This document shows, one piece after another, positions 18,695-28,683 of a stretch of 53,800 nt of DNA; the stretch's first letter is position 1; every line of letters starts with the position of its first letter. The notes under the pieces are model-generated. The model did not search any database, was not told the origin of the DNA, and was given only the letters and a program-made list of their open reading frames with translations. Made by a program: the position numbers and the translations under genes. Origin of the DNA: Methanolinea sp. UBA275 (GTDB lineage: Archaea; Halobacteriota; Methanomicrobia; Methanomicrobiales; Methanospirillaceae); NCBI GenBank assembly GCA_002506105.1, contig DAWU01000012.1, positions 1 through 53,800 on the forward strand, in the 5' to 3' direction.

Positions 18695-19356
18695 CCACGC
18701 TCCTCTCACTCGAAGGTGTCATGAGGGTGTACCAGAACGGCGTGAAAGCGCTGGACGGGGTTTCTGTGAACATGGAACGTGGGGAACTGGTTAGCATCCT
18801 CGGGAAGAGCGGAAGCGGGAAGAGCACGCTCCTCCACATCCTCGGCGGCCTGGATCGCCCCGATGGCGGGATGGTCTCGTTCGAAGGAAGAGAGCTTAAC
18901 TTCCGGAACCGGGACGAGATCATCATGCACCGGAGGAAGAGGGTCGGGTTCATCTTCCAGCAGTTCAACCTCCTGCCCTCTATGACCGCGATCGAGAACG
19001 TGGAATACCCGCTTATCTTCCGGGGAGTCCCAAGGAGCGATCGGCACTCCCGGGCACGTGTCCTTCTCGAACAGGTGGGACTGTCCGGGAGGATTGAGCA
19101 TTATCCAAAGGAGCTCTCCGGAGGTGAGCAGCAGCGAGTCGCAATCGCACGGGCGCTCGTCTCCGATCCCCTGATCGTGCTCGCCGACGAACCGACCGGG
19201 AACCTGGATTCTGCAACAAGTGCCGGGATCGTATCCCTGATGCGGGAGATCAACCGGGAGCGAGGCGTCTCGTTCTTCATCGCAACCCATGACCGCGACC
19301 TCGCTGCCCGCGCCGACCGGATCTGCACGATTGCAGACGGGAGGATGGTGGCATGA
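18691..19356 (+). CDS. MacB/LolD-type ABC transporter ATP-binding protein
   Basis: 221 aa cytoplasmic ATPase. Walker A is GKSGSGKST (residues 38-46), the Q-loop is FIFQQFN (about 88-94), the signature is LSGGEQQR (142-149), Walker B is LIVLADEP (161-168), and the switch His is in FFIATHD. These match the MacB/LolD/FtsE group, which drives extracytoplasmic conformational work rather than classical transport through the membrane. ATG at 18691 overlaps the preceding stop (ATGA), and its own stop overlaps the permease start the same way. It pairs with the permease at 19353-20567. Family assignment is secure; the substrate is unknown. Confidence 0.95.
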   Translation: MTTLLSLEGVMRVYQNGVKALDGVSVNMERGELVSILGKSGSGKSTLLHILGGLDRPDGGMVSFEGRELNFRNRDEIIMHRRKRVGFIFQQFNLLPSMTAIENVEYPLIFRGVPRSDRHSRARVLLEQVGLSGRIEHYPKELSGGEQQRVAIARALVSDPLIVLADEPTGNLDSATSAGIVSLMREINRERGVSFFIATHDRDLAARADRICTIADGRMVA

Positions 19357-20567
19357 GCGCGATGCTCCTCGATCATCTCACGCTTGCGATAAGAAGGCTG
19401 AAGACCCGGAAGGTGCGAGTGCTCCTGACCGTGCTCGGCATCGCGATCGGTATCGCGGCTGTCCTTGGCACGGTCTCTCTCGGCGAGGGCATTCGGATGC
19501 AGGCGGTCGAGACCATCCGGGCAAGCTCCGACCTCACGCTCATAGAGGCAACACCCGGAAATCTCGATGGAACCTCCTACCTGATAACCCCCTCGTCTGT
19601 GGAGCATATACGATCCGTGCCGTACGTGACGGCATCCTCGGCGATCCTCAAGGACTCGTACGCGTCACAACACCAGACCTACCTCCCGGTCATCGGAGCC
19701 GATGACGAAGAGATCTCAAAGGTGCTGGACCTCCGCGTGGAAACCGGGAGGATGTATACCTCGGGATCCGCTGAAGCAGTCCTGGGAGCGGATCTTGGCG
19801 AATACCTTCGCAGGTACGAGGGGATGCAGATCGGATCGCCGTTTCCAGTCATGGTGAGGGAATACGATGACGAAGGGCGGCCCCGGGACCGGGAAATTGC
19901 GATCACGCCGGTCGGGATCCTCTCGCCCCGGGATGACCGGTACGACTCCGCACTCATCCTTGACAGGGAACTCGTGGCTGCGGAGAAATCCGGGCAGCAG
20001 GGATTTGATGCGGTACTCATCAGGACCGGCGACCACCTCGAGGTCGCCGAAGTTGCCGGGGATTTACGGGAACTCGGATTCTCGGCAGGAGGCGCATTTG
20101 AGCAGATCGAGGCCGTGAACCGGTTCATGGATGTCGTCATCCTGATCTTTGCCATCTTTGCAGGCGTCTCGCTCGTTGTGGGCGGGCTCATGATCGCGAA
20201 CACCATGATGATCTCGGTCTACGAGCAGACCCGGGAGATCGGGATCTCCATGGCACTCGGGGCGGCCGAAGGCGATGTCATGCGGATGGTCCTCCTCGAG
20301 TGCCTGCTGCTCGGGATCATGGGAGGGGTCGCGGGGATCGCAGCAAGCCTTGCCTTCTCATCGGTCCTGAATGTTGTCGGGCGGCCCCTTCTCCTCTCCC
20401 GACTCGGCGGGGAGTTCTCAGGGCTGTTCGGGGACTCGCTCAGCGTGATCACCCCTCCCATGCTCATCGCAGGGCTTGGCATCGCGATCGTCCTCTCCCT
20501 GCTCTCGGGCATTTACCCCGCCTACAGGGCTGCAAGGCTCGATCCGATCGAGGCGATGAGATCATGA
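19353..20567 (+). CDS. MacB/FtsX-type ABC transporter permease
   Basis: 404 aa. One N-terminal membrane helix (about residues 24-45), a large extracytoplasmic MacB_PCD domain (about 46-260), then three C-terminal helices (about 270-295, 325-345 and 370-390) of the FtsX fold. The conserved coupling segment QTREIGISMALGA is present, and the protein ends in the family pattern YPAYRAARLDPIEAMRS. Works with the ATPase at 18691-19356; a homodimer with two ATPases is the family norm. No HlyD-like adaptor is nearby. ATGA overlaps join it to both neighbours. The flanking DUF3344 proteins are the obvious candidate partners or cargo. Confidence 0.93.
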   Translation: MSAMLLDHLTLAIRRLKTRKVRVLLTVLGIAIGIAAVLGTVSLGEGIRMQAVETIRASSDLTLIEATPGNLDGTSYLITPSSVEHIRSVPYVTASSAILKDSYASQHQTYLPVIGADDEEISKVLDLRVETGRMYTSGSAEAVLGADLGEYLRRYEGMQIGSPFPVMVREYDDEGRPRDREIAITPVGILSPRDDRYDSALILDRELVAAEKSGQQGFDAVLIRTGDHLEVAEVAGDLRELGFSAGGAFEQIEAVNRFMDVVILIFAIFAGVSLVVGGLMIANTMMISVYEQTREIGISMALGAAEGDVMRMVLLECLLLGIMGGVAGIAASLAFSSVLNVVGRPLLLSRLGGEFSGLFGDSLSVITPPMLIAGLGIAIVLSLLSGIYPAYRAARLDPIEAMRS

Positions 20568-23500
20568 CGGGCTGTCATGTGACGGCGGGAGCATTGTGCA
20601 GGATTACGGGAATCATCCTTCTCATCGCACTCTGCATAATGCTCCTTGTCTCCCCTGCATCCGCAGATTCCTACGTAGGAGGGATCCCGCTCGAGACGGT
20701 CAGCGAGGGAACTGTCTCAGGCGGTGTCTTTATCGACGCCTACCCGGGATTCGACACTCGGGCCGAGAAGTCATTCTCCCTCCCTGAATTCACGAAAATC
20801 CGGTGGGCACGCCTCTATGTCGCCACCTACATCGGCAACATGGAGAACAATTACCCTGGTGTTGCCACGGTCGAGTTTAATGGGGGAGGCGGGTGGCAGA
20901 CGCTCGGGACCGAGACCCTGAACGTCCCCTATACCTTCCCCGGTAAAGGCGGGAGCGGGGTGGTCATGGTCAACAACCACTGCTCGAGGGTGACCAGCGA
21001 TTACCTGATGTGGTACGATGTGACTTCTTCGATCACCACTCAGACCGTCTCGGCAAAGGTGAAGACCGAGAAGATGGGCGGGACAGGCTCCTTCGACGGC
21101 AGGATCAAGACGGTGACCCTTGTGGTTGCCTACGATGACCGCGACCAGGACCAGGTCCGGTACTGGATCGCCCAGGGGCATGACATGGACAGTTACCTCT
21201 CCGACCAGGAGCTCCACGAATCCTACACGGGAGAGATCACTTTTGATACAAGCGCACTTCCTGAAGACTGGGAGCAGGCCACGCTCAGGGTCGCCTACCT
21301 GACAAGCAGGGATGCGGAGTATACGTTCAATGACGATGCCCTTGAATCCGGGACCCCGCTTGGTGCGTACTTCGGGCTCAACACGTGGGATGTCACGGGG
21401 CTTCTTGAGAGCGGGGAGGAGGGTACGGCAACGTATGACAACCAACCCTACGAATTTTACAAGACCTTTGTGGGAGCCCTCACGGTTGCATACCCCGAAC
21501 CCGATACCGGGAGCCTTTCTGTCTCCACATCTCCCCCTGGTGCGACGATATTCATCGATGGGGAGGAGCAGGAGATGCCCACCAACACGACGATCTCCGG
21601 GCTTTCGGAAGGATCGCACCGGGTGAGCGTCGACAAAGAAGGGTGTCTTACCCCCGCTGAAGTCACGGTGACGATCGTCCGCGGGAAGACGGAACAGGTC
21701 ACCATCCCGCTCCTTGCCCTGACAGGCCAGATCAGCATCACCTCGGAACCATCCGGGGCGTCGGTCCTGCTTGACGGGATACTCCAGTCCGCCAGGACAC
21801 CGTGCGTCCTCAAAGATGTCCCTGCCGGAACGCACCGGGTCATGCTCAAAATGAGCGGGTACGAGGACCTGAGCCAGGAGGTGGAGGTCGATGAGGGTGC
21901 AACCGCTGACCTCGATCTCGGTATGGTCCTCTCCGGAACCACCCAGGACGGATCCGGCGGCGGGGGAGGGGAGACCTCCCCTTCGCTCATCGAAGGCTAT
22001 CTCGGGCGGGATGTGCGGCCTGTCATCCAGGGAAGTGTCAGGGGAAATGTGAGTATCCTTACGACCGGTGACTACTCAGGACTCCTCTCGCCTGGTGATG
22101 CGAAGGAATATTCCATTTCGGCCAGTGTTCCGGAACAGGCACGCCTCATGGTTGCCAGGATGAACGTGTATACCACATGGTCGCACGATGAAAGAGCGAG
22201 GACCGGTATGCCGGCACAGTGTGGGATCTCGCTCAATGGAAAGCCAGTCCCGATCGAGACCCGGTACCTTGACCGGAAAGGATCAGGGATCTATGATTAT
22301 CCTGTAGAGACCCTGGCGAGCAACCTCTCGGCCGACCTTGTACGGGACGGCAAGAACACCCTCGTGATCACGAATACGGGCAGCGGGGCTCATGCGTTCG
22401 CGGTCTACGGGGCTACCCTTATCATAGCCTGGGAGGAACCGGACGGATTGTTCTGCCACTACTGGATCGCGGAAGGGAGCGACATCGTGCTTGCCGATGA
22501 GGACTTCGGGGTCGCGACGGATGAGGCTGTCACGAGCGTGGTATTCCCCGGTATCTTGTTGGAGACTGGTGTTGAGGATGCCACCCTTGTCCTCGTCAGC
22601 ACTGCCGCGTCAGGCAGCGAAGAGACCGAGAACCGGGTGCTCTTCAACGGGGCTGAGTGGTACAACATACTCTCCGGGGGATCATCCGGGATCAGCAGGG
22701 TGGACCTCGATGTCCGCAATGAGTTGAATGCAGAGAAGAACCGGGTGATGGTCCAGAGTTATGCAGGGGAAGGTGCGGGGGATTACCTCGAAAACCGGAA
22801 TGCAGTCCTCGTTGTCAGGACCCGGCCGGGGACCGGAGGAGTCGATGAGGGTCTTCGTACCAGTGAGCCGTCTCCCGGAGTAACGGGAAAGATCACTCCC
22901 CGCGAGAGCGCCTCTCCGGCTCATATGAAAGAACCCCCCGTCCAAGATCAGGGACGAGTGACGGATCAATCCCTGTTCGGATCGTTCTTTTCGGGGTTCG
23001 ACCGGGTAGCGAAAGGATTCCTCGCCCTTTTCATGGGTCCGGGTATTGCGGAACGGATAGAAGATAACCAGACTTTCTCAACTGACGCACCAGGTGAGCA
23101 GAGCCCCGCAGGACTTCCCAACCACTCTGCCACCTATTCCCTCCGTATCACCAGCGATCCGGCAGGAGCTGACGTCACAATAGACGGCGTCCCCTACCGT
23201 GACCGAACCCCGCTCACGGTCCAGAATGTGCCTGGAGGAGATCACCGGGTCGTGCTTACCCTGGAGGATTGTCCTCCGGAAGAGCGCGAGATAACGCTCC
23301 GCGATGATGCGGATCTCTTTGTCGAGTTTGACACGGAGAGCATTTCCCGCGAGGGGGTGACAGGTACGGAAGAGGCCTCCGTGCTCGGGGGATTTTATGT
23401 TGAGAGTTACCCGTCGGGTGGGGAGATCTCGATCGACGGATCAAAGACCGGGCTCGTGACACCCCATGTGGTATATGGCGTCAGGGAGGGTTCCCATACC

Positions 23501-24250
23501 ATCAAGGTCACCTACGAGATGGAAGGATCTGAAGTGTATACCACAAAAGCCTGGGTATACAGAGGCGCCTTATCAAGAGTCGAGCTTGGGGGAGGGAACC
23601 ACGTATCCCGGGCAATCACCATCACATCCGATGAGTATAAGGGAGCGTATTTTACCGTCGATGGGACCTACCCGAGATACCGGATCCCGGCGACCGTGAA
23701 TGTCCGTACCTGGCAGGGGTTCATCACGCTCTCGTGGAACGATACGTACCTCTCCATCCCGGTGCCTGATACACTCCCCGATGGTGCGACATTCCTGGTT
23801 AGGCCTGTTGAACCTTCCTCCATTACGCTTTCCGTCGAATCGGATCCCCCGGCGGCACTGATGTTCATCGATGGGTTCCCCGGGCTGTCCACTCCTGCCG
23901 TGATCCCCGGTATTTCTTCCGGGCGGCACCGGATTGCACTTGCCCTCGATGATCACATCCCGGTGGACCAGGAGATCATGGTCATGGATGACCCGGGCAG
24001 GAAGATCGATGCGAGTTTCAGGGGAGTGCTGGTCCCCTATGTCTCCGGGTCGGTCTCACTCAAGAGCCTGCCCGAAGGAGCCCAGGTGTACATCAATAAC
24101 CGGAACACCGGGCTCAAGACACCGGTCGTGATCGACCACCTCCCGATCGGGGAGATGCTGCTCAAGGTCAAGTACGAGAAAGTGACAAGAGAGCCCGATA
24201 TCATGATCCTCCCCGGGAAAACAGTCGAGTATACCGCACGGTTCACCTGA
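20564..24250 (+). CDS. DUF3344-PEGA multidomain surface protein
   Basis: 1228 aa from the ATG at 20564, which overlaps the permease stop and begins a signal peptide ending near ASAD. The open frame extends upstream inside the permease gene but is not coding there. Domains: DUF3344 (about 20680-21490, with WARLYVATYIGN and YWIAQGHDMD), two PEGA domains (21500-21925), a glycine-rich linker, a second DUF3344 unit (22000-22830, with HYWIAEGSDIV), an amphipathic stretch near 22970-23070, and five PEGA or PEGA-like domains to the end, one degenerate (about 23610-23810). PEGA marks include PSGASVLLDG and PEGAQVYINN. No C-terminal membrane anchor. Last gene of the coupled operon, followed by a T-run. 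Likely a cell-surface effector or structural protein associated with the ABC machine. Confidence 0.88.
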   Translation: MTGCHVTAGALCRITGIILLIALCIMLLVSPASADSYVGGIPLETVSEGTVSGGVFIDAYPGFDTRAEKSFSLPEFTKIRWARLYVATYIGNMENNYPGVATVEFNGGGGWQTLGTETLNVPYTFPGKGGSGVVMVNNHCSRVTSDYLMWYDVTSSITTQTVSAKVKTEKMGGTGSFDGRIKTVTLVVAYDDRDQDQVRYWIAQGHDMDSYLSDQELHESYTGEITFDTSALPEDWEQATLRVAYLTSRDAEYTFNDDALESGTPLGAYFGLNTWDVTGLLESGEEGTATYDNQPYEFYKTFVGALTVAYPEPDTGSLSVSTSPPGATIFIDGEEQEMPTNTTISGLSEGSHRVSVDKEGCLTPAEVTVTIVRGKTEQVTIPLLALTGQISITSEPSGASVLLDGILQSARTPCVLKDVPAGTHRVMLKMSGYEDLSQEVEVDEGATADLDLGMVLSGTTQDGSGGGGGETSPSLIEGYLGRDVRPVIQGSVRGNVSILTTGDYSGLLSPGDAKEYSISASVPEQARLMVARMNVYTTWSHDERARTGMPAQCGISLNGKPVPIETRYLDRKGSGIYDYPVETLASNLSADLVRDGKNTLVITNTGSGAHAFAVYGATLIIAWEEPDGLFCHYWIAEGSDIVLADEDFGVATDEAVTSVVFPGILLETGVEDATLVLVSTAASGSEETENRVLFNGAEWYNILSGGSSGISRVDLDVRNELNAEKNRVMVQSYAGEGAGDYLENRNAVLVVRTRPGTGGVDEGLRTSEPSPGVTGKITPRESASPAHMKEPPVQDQGRVTDQSLFGSFFSGFDRVAKGFLALFMGPGIAERIEDNQTFSTDAPGEQSPAGLPNHSATYSLRITSDPAGADVTIDGVPYRDRTPLTVQNVPGGDHRVVLTLEDCPPEEREITLRDDADLFVEFDTESISREGVTGTEEASVLGGFYVESYPSGGEISIDGSKTGLVTPHVVYGVREGSHTIKVTYEMEGSEVYTTKAWVYRGALSRVELGGGNHVSRAITITSDEYKGAYFTVDGTYPRYRIPATVNVRTWQGFITLSWNDTYLSIPVPDTLPDGATFLVRPVEPSSITLSVESDPPAALMFIDGFPGLSTPAVIPGISSGRHRIALALDDHIPVDQEIMVMDDPGRKIDASFRGVLVPYVSGSVSLKSLPEGAQVYINNRNTGLKTPVVIDHLPIGEMLLKVKYEKVTREPDIMILPGKTVEYTARFT

Positions 24251-24267
24251 ATACCTGAGAGAGATTC

Positions 24268-24273
24268 TTTTTT
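24268..24273 (+). terminator. T-run terminator of the DUF3344/ABC operon
   Basis: Six T, 18 bases after the last stop of the operon, between C-bearing flanks. Confidence 0.4.
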
Positions 24274-24335
24274 CCTGTTCTTCACACCCGTATAATTTTG
24301 CAGAACACTCTTTCCAAGAAAAATGCAATAAAAAA

Positions 24336-24345
24336 TATTTATATC
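24336..24345 (+). promoter_or_regulatory. TATA box for the dockerin/cohesin gene
   Basis: TATTTATATC lies in an AT-rich block 48 bases before the ATG at 24393. It is one of the best archaeal TATA matches in the window. Confidence 0.6.
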
Positions 24346-24392
24346 AAACTTAATGCTATTTTTTTATAGAAAAATAATACCCAAGGTTGCCT

Positions 24393-27300
24393 ATGAGTAT
24401 CCATAACGTCAGAATATCCACCGGAGAACTCCGGAACGGCACCCGTATCGCAGGAGTGCTTTCTCTTGTCCTCCTCCTTGCACTCGTCCCTTCGAGTGTC
24501 ACCGCAGAAGGGATCGATCTCGTTACGGTGCAGTCTGGACAGGTCTCCGGGGGGCTATGGTGCGATCCAGGTCTTTTCTGGAATGCGACGCAGCCATCAG
24601 GGAACTCCGGAGAAGTGGTTGAGAGGACCTACTCCCTCCCGGAATTCGTAAGTATTGACTGGGCACGGCTCTACGTTGCTGAGTATTGTGCGGCAACGAG
24701 TGGTGCAAAACCCACCGTTGCCAACATTGATTTCGATGGTGATGGTGATGGGATCTACAGCGACCTCGCTGAGGAAAATATTAATTCGGCCGACATGGGC
24801 GTGATCCCGGGATCTCCGCACATCACCCGGCTCTCCAGCAATTATGTGATGTGGTATGATGTGGGCACCCTGATCTCTGCAGACAATCCCTCGGTCAAAG
24901 TCGATACTGCAGGATCTTTTGATGGGAGGATCAAGTTCCTTGTCCTCGTTGTCGCATACGACGATGGCGACGACGACCAGGTTTTGTACTGGGTCAACCA
25001 GGGACATTTTAGCGGAATTGGCTCAACCTCGTTCGATGCATCCGGGATTCCCGGAACATGGGAGAGCGCTGAACTGGTGAACCTCTTCCTTGCCAGTACT
25101 GATGCAACAGCGTATACAATCGGGAGTGCCACCATCACACCCTCTGAAGAACAGACTCTTACCTTTTCAGGCTACAACAGGTTCGATGTCACTGGCAATG
25201 TGAGCGCAGGTACCACTCCATTCGGCTGGCCCGGAGCGGGGGCGTACTACAGAATCCCGCTTGCCATGCTCAGTGTCAGGACCCCTGCGCCGGAAGATAT
25301 CGACCTGGAAATCATTTCAGTCACCTCCAACAATAACGAGATTTTCGCACACGAAGCAAACACCATCAATGCAACGATCGAAAATTCCGGGACTCACGAT
25401 GCAGGTCCCTTCTCGGTGCTCTTTGATTTCGGCGACAGCCAGCAGACTGTGATGGTTCCCGGCCTTGCCGGTGGGGCAGGCACGACGCTCTCGGTCTCCG
25501 ATCCCGCTGAAAGAACTGCCGGAGATCTTGTGAGCATCACGGTCACCGCGGACTCTGGCAGCCTCATTGGGGAGACCAGTGAGGACAACAATGAAGCGAT
25601 ACTTGAGAGAACCGTGAAGAACAACGGGTACAAGGGAAAGCGGTACACAGACGGGGATGACCTGGCTACCCATGTGGGGATCACGCTCCACGGGAACCTT
25701 CTCTACTCCCCGGGGAACAGCGTGTATAAGAGCGGGACGGGGGGCTGGACCGAGTATTCCGCATCATGGACCGCATCCGATCTTCCAGTCCCCTCAGGGG
25801 CCTCTGTGAGGGAAGCCAGGCTTTACATCCCGTATACCTGGGACAAGAGCGATGTCATGCCCACGGGAGTAACCCTGACCTTCAACGGGGCAATAGCCCC
25901 CTTCACTGCCCACTACCAGGACAGGAAGGATTGGGGGGCGTACGATTATCCCTGTGGTCTCCTGGTGTTTAATGTGACAAATGGGTTCCTTCAGGGAGGA
26001 AATACCGCAACGCTCTCGAAACCTTCGACAAACGAGGTCTCCTTCAGGGGAATGATCCTTGTGGTAATCTACGAGGATGCAACCACACCAGAGCGGGTCA
26101 TCTTCCTGAACGAGGAGATGGACATGCTCAACGGTGTAGCTTCATATGCAACTACTCCAGAAGAAGCGACGGCATATGCTCTCTTTACGGGGACATCGCT
26201 TGATACGGGCGATATCACGTCTGCCACTCTCATCACCTTCGCGCCTGGAGCCGGGCCGAACGAGGGGGAACTTCTCTTCAACGGGCAGGTATGGTCCAAT
26301 GTCTGGAACTTCCTTGGCGGTTCCGAGATAGGATATGACTCCAGGGATGTCACTGCTTTCCTTGATGATGAGGACAATGAGGCAGGCTTCCAGAGCAGCG
26401 GGGACTCGATGGAAGTCAGCAATGCGATCCTCGTAGTCGAGTTTGACGATGAAGGAGTCCTGCTCGATATCGACCTGGAGGTCACTGCCATTACTTCCAA
26501 CAATGGGGAATTGTTCGCCCACGAGGTGAACACCATCACTGCAACCATCAACAATACCGGGCTCGACGATGCTGGTGCGTTTTCGGTCCTCTTCGATTTC
26601 GGAGACAGCCAGCAGGCAGTTCCTGTCAGCAGCCTTGCAGCCGGAGGGTCGGTGGCTGTGACTGCAAGTAACCCTGCGACCAGGACCGCCGGCGATCTGG
26701 TGAACATCACGGTCACTGTTGATTCAGGTGGTCTCATCGCTGAGACGAGCGAGGACAACAACGAGATGACGGTCGAAAAGACAACGAAGAACAACGGCTA
26801 CAAGGGGAAGCGGTTCACCGATGGAGATGACATCGTGACAAGGGATATCTTCACATTCCACGGAGGACTCCTTTATTCTCCGGGGAACAGCGTATACAAG
26901 AGCGGATCAGGAGGCTGGACCGACTATTCAGCCTCATGGACAGGGGCTGACCTCCCGCTTCCTGGAGGAGCAACGGTCAGAGAAGTCCGGCTCTATATTC
27001 CGTATACGTATGACAAGAGTGATATCCTTCCTGAAGGGGTTACGCTCACGTTCAACGGGGCGACAGTCCCCTATTCTGCTCATTACCAGGACAGGAAAGA
27101 CTGGGGATCGAGCAACTATCCCTATGGTCTCCTGGTCTATAACGTCACGGGCGGGTTCCTCACAACGGGAAACACCGCGACTCTCACCAAGCCGTCGGGC
27201 GACCAGGTCTCCTTCAGGGGAATGATACTTGTCGTGATCTACGAGGATGCGACTGCACCCGAGCGGGTTCTCTTCCTGAACGAGGAGATGGACATGCTCT

Positions 27301-28529
27301 ATGGTGGTTCATCATACTCGACGAGCCCTGAAGAAGCGACCGCCTATGCACCGTTCACCGGCGCAACCATTGAGACCGGGGACATTGCATCAGTCACCCT
27401 TATCACCTTCGCACCGGGTGCCGGGCCGAACGAGGGAGACCTCCTCTTCAACGGACAGGGCTGGACCGATGTCTGGAACTATCTCGGGAGCACTGAAATC
27501 GGCGTGGCTTCCAGGGATGTGTCTGCATATATTGATGAGAGCGAGAATGAAGCAGGCTTCAGGAGCAACGCTGACTGGATGGAGTCGAGCATTGCAATCC
27601 TTGTCGTGGAGTATGAAGATCTGACGCCTGATACCATCACCCTCCGCCTCGATCCGGTCAACACGGCAATCCCGGTCGGCGAGAACGCGATCTACTCAAT
27701 CATCATGAACTATGTCCCGCAGGGGATGGCCGGGTTTGATATCTCGCTCACCCTTGATAATCCGGAAATCGGGGACTTCCTCGCTTATACGGCTCCGTCA
27801 TGGGCAGTCCTGAACACGTATTCGGAGATCTCGGGAGATTCGATCTGGTTCAGCGGCATCGATCTCCAGACACTCATCCAGGCTGGAGCAACTGATGTAT
27901 CGCTCGGTACGATCACGATCAGGACCGACCACGCCGGTGAGACCACTCTCGTGCCGGGAAGTAAGAAGATCAACGCTGATGGTGGGGGGAATATCACCCC
28001 GGAGGTGACTTCAGCGGACCTGATTGCATATATTCCTCTGGATGCACACTTCACTGCGAACGCGACGACGGGGAGTATACCTGCAACAATCGCCTTCACC
28101 GATACGTCGACGGGTGATCCCCTGCCATCGGGCTGGGCCTGGGACTTGAATGGCGACGGGGTGACGGATTCGACCCAGAAGAACCCGGTGGATACCTATA
28201 CGACCGGGGGAATGTATACTGTCAACCTTACCGTCTCGAACCAGTATTGTTCCGACACGCTGACCCGGGCAGGATACATCACTATCCCCCACCACGTCAT
28301 CCCGCTCCCCTCACACACGAATGCGCCGACGGACCCTGATGGTGACAATCTCTACGAGGACACCAACGGGAACGGCTACCTGGATTTCGATGACGTGGTG
28401 GAGTTCTACTACAATATGGCATGGATAGAGCAGAATGAACCGGATCCCCGGGCCTTCGATTACAACGGCAACGGCTATTTGGATTTCGACGACGTCGTGG
28501 TGCTGTACTATGAGATACTGGAATCATAG
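24393..28529 (+). CDS. DUF3344/CARDB surface protein with cohesin-like, PKD and dockerin domains
   Basis: 1378 aa; the ATG at 24393 follows CAAGGTTG and precedes a signal peptide ending near VTAE. Order: DUF3344 (about 24500-25290, with WARLYVAEY and YWVNQGHF), CARDB (25300-25600), DUF3344 (25630-26455), CARDB (26465-26780), DUF3344 (26800-27620), a cohesin-like domain (27630-28030), a PKD-like domain written WAWDLNGDG (28040-28290), and a C-terminal dockerin (about 28330-28526). The dockerin has two calcium-loop repeats, D.NGNGYLDFDDVVEFYY and DYNGNGYLDFDDVVVLYY. In cellulosomes dockerins bind cohesins; archaeal examples are known by sequence but little studied. The CARDB-DUF3344 pair is duplicated internally. 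It lies downstream of the DUF3344/ABC operon with its own promoter and upstream of an anchored cohesin protein. Confidence 0.9.
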   Translation: MSIHNVRISTGELRNGTRIAGVLSLVLLLALVPSSVTAEGIDLVTVQSGQVSGGLWCDPGLFWNATQPSGNSGEVVERTYSLPEFVSIDWARLYVAEYCAATSGAKPTVANIDFDGDGDGIYSDLAEENINSADMGVIPGSPHITRLSSNYVMWYDVGTLISADNPSVKVDTAGSFDGRIKFLVLVVAYDDGDDDQVLYWVNQGHFSGIGSTSFDASGIPGTWESAELVNLFLASTDATAYTIGSATITPSEEQTLTFSGYNRFDVTGNVSAGTTPFGWPGAGAYYRIPLAMLSVRTPAPEDIDLEIISVTSNNNEIFAHEANTINATIENSGTHDAGPFSVLFDFGDSQQTVMVPGLAGGAGTTLSVSDPAERTAGDLVSITVTADSGSLIGETSEDNNEAILERTVKNNGYKGKRYTDGDDLATHVGITLHGNLLYSPGNSVYKSGTGGWTEYSASWTASDLPVPSGASVREARLYIPYTWDKSDVMPTGVTLTFNGAIAPFTAHYQDRKDWGAYDYPCGLLVFNVTNGFLQGGNTATLSKPSTNEVSFRGMILVVIYEDATTPERVIFLNEEMDMLNGVASYATTPEEATAYALFTGTSLDTGDITSATLITFAPGAGPNEGELLFNGQVWSNVWNFLGGSEIGYDSRDVTAFLDDEDNEAGFQSSGDSMEVSNAILVVEFDDEGVLLDIDLEVTAITSNNGELFAHEVNTITATINNTGLDDAGAFSVLFDFGDSQQAVPVSSLAAGGSVAVTASNPATRTAGDLVNITVTVDSGGLIAETSEDNNEMTVEKTTKNNGYKGKRFTDGDDIVTRDIFTFHGGLLYSPGNSVYKSGSGGWTDYSASWTGADLPLPGGATVREVRLYIPYTYDKSDILPEGVTLTFNGATVPYSAHYQDRKDWGSSNYPYGLLVYNVTGGFLTTGNTATLTKPSGDQVSFRGMILVVIYEDATAPERVLFLNEEMDMLYGGSSYSTSPEEATAYAPFTGATIETGDIASVTLITFAPGAGPNEGDLLFNGQGWTDVWNYLGSTEIGVASRDVSAYIDESENEAGFRSNADWMESSIAILVVEYEDLTPDTITLRLDPVNTAIPVGENAIYSIIMNYVPQGMAGFDISLTLDNPEIGDFLAYTAPSWAVLNTYSEISGDSIWFSGIDLQTLIQAGATDVSLGTITIRTDHAGETTLVPGSKKINADGGGNITPEVTSADLIAYIPLDAHFTANATTGSIPATIAFTDTSTGDPLPSGWAWDLNGDGVTDSTQKNPVDTYTTGGMYTVNLTVSNQYCSDTLTRAGYITIPHHVIPLPSHTNAPTDPDGDNLYEDTNGNGYLDFDDVVEFYYNMAWIEQNEPDPRAFDYNGNGYLDFDDVVVLYYEILES
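25300..27620 (+). repeat. Internal duplication of a CARDB-DUF3344 module
   Basis: The segment from about 25300 to 26455 recurs from about 26465 to 27620. Long phrases are shared, for example NNGYKGKR.TDGDD, LLYSPGNSVYKSG, YQDRKDWG, SFRGMILVVIYEDAT and FLNEEMDML, so the copies are recent or held alike by gene conversion. Confidence 0.8.
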
Positions 28530-28683
28530 GGGAGGGAAGAGGAACATTCACTCCCAATTGCTCATGATACGCTCCTGTGCCTACTACCTGCCAGTGAATC
28601 AGGAGGAACTACTTCCCATGAATTTCAGCGACCACCAGAACCATTGTCTTCAGTGATGAGAACAGATCAGAAAGAGTACTGAT

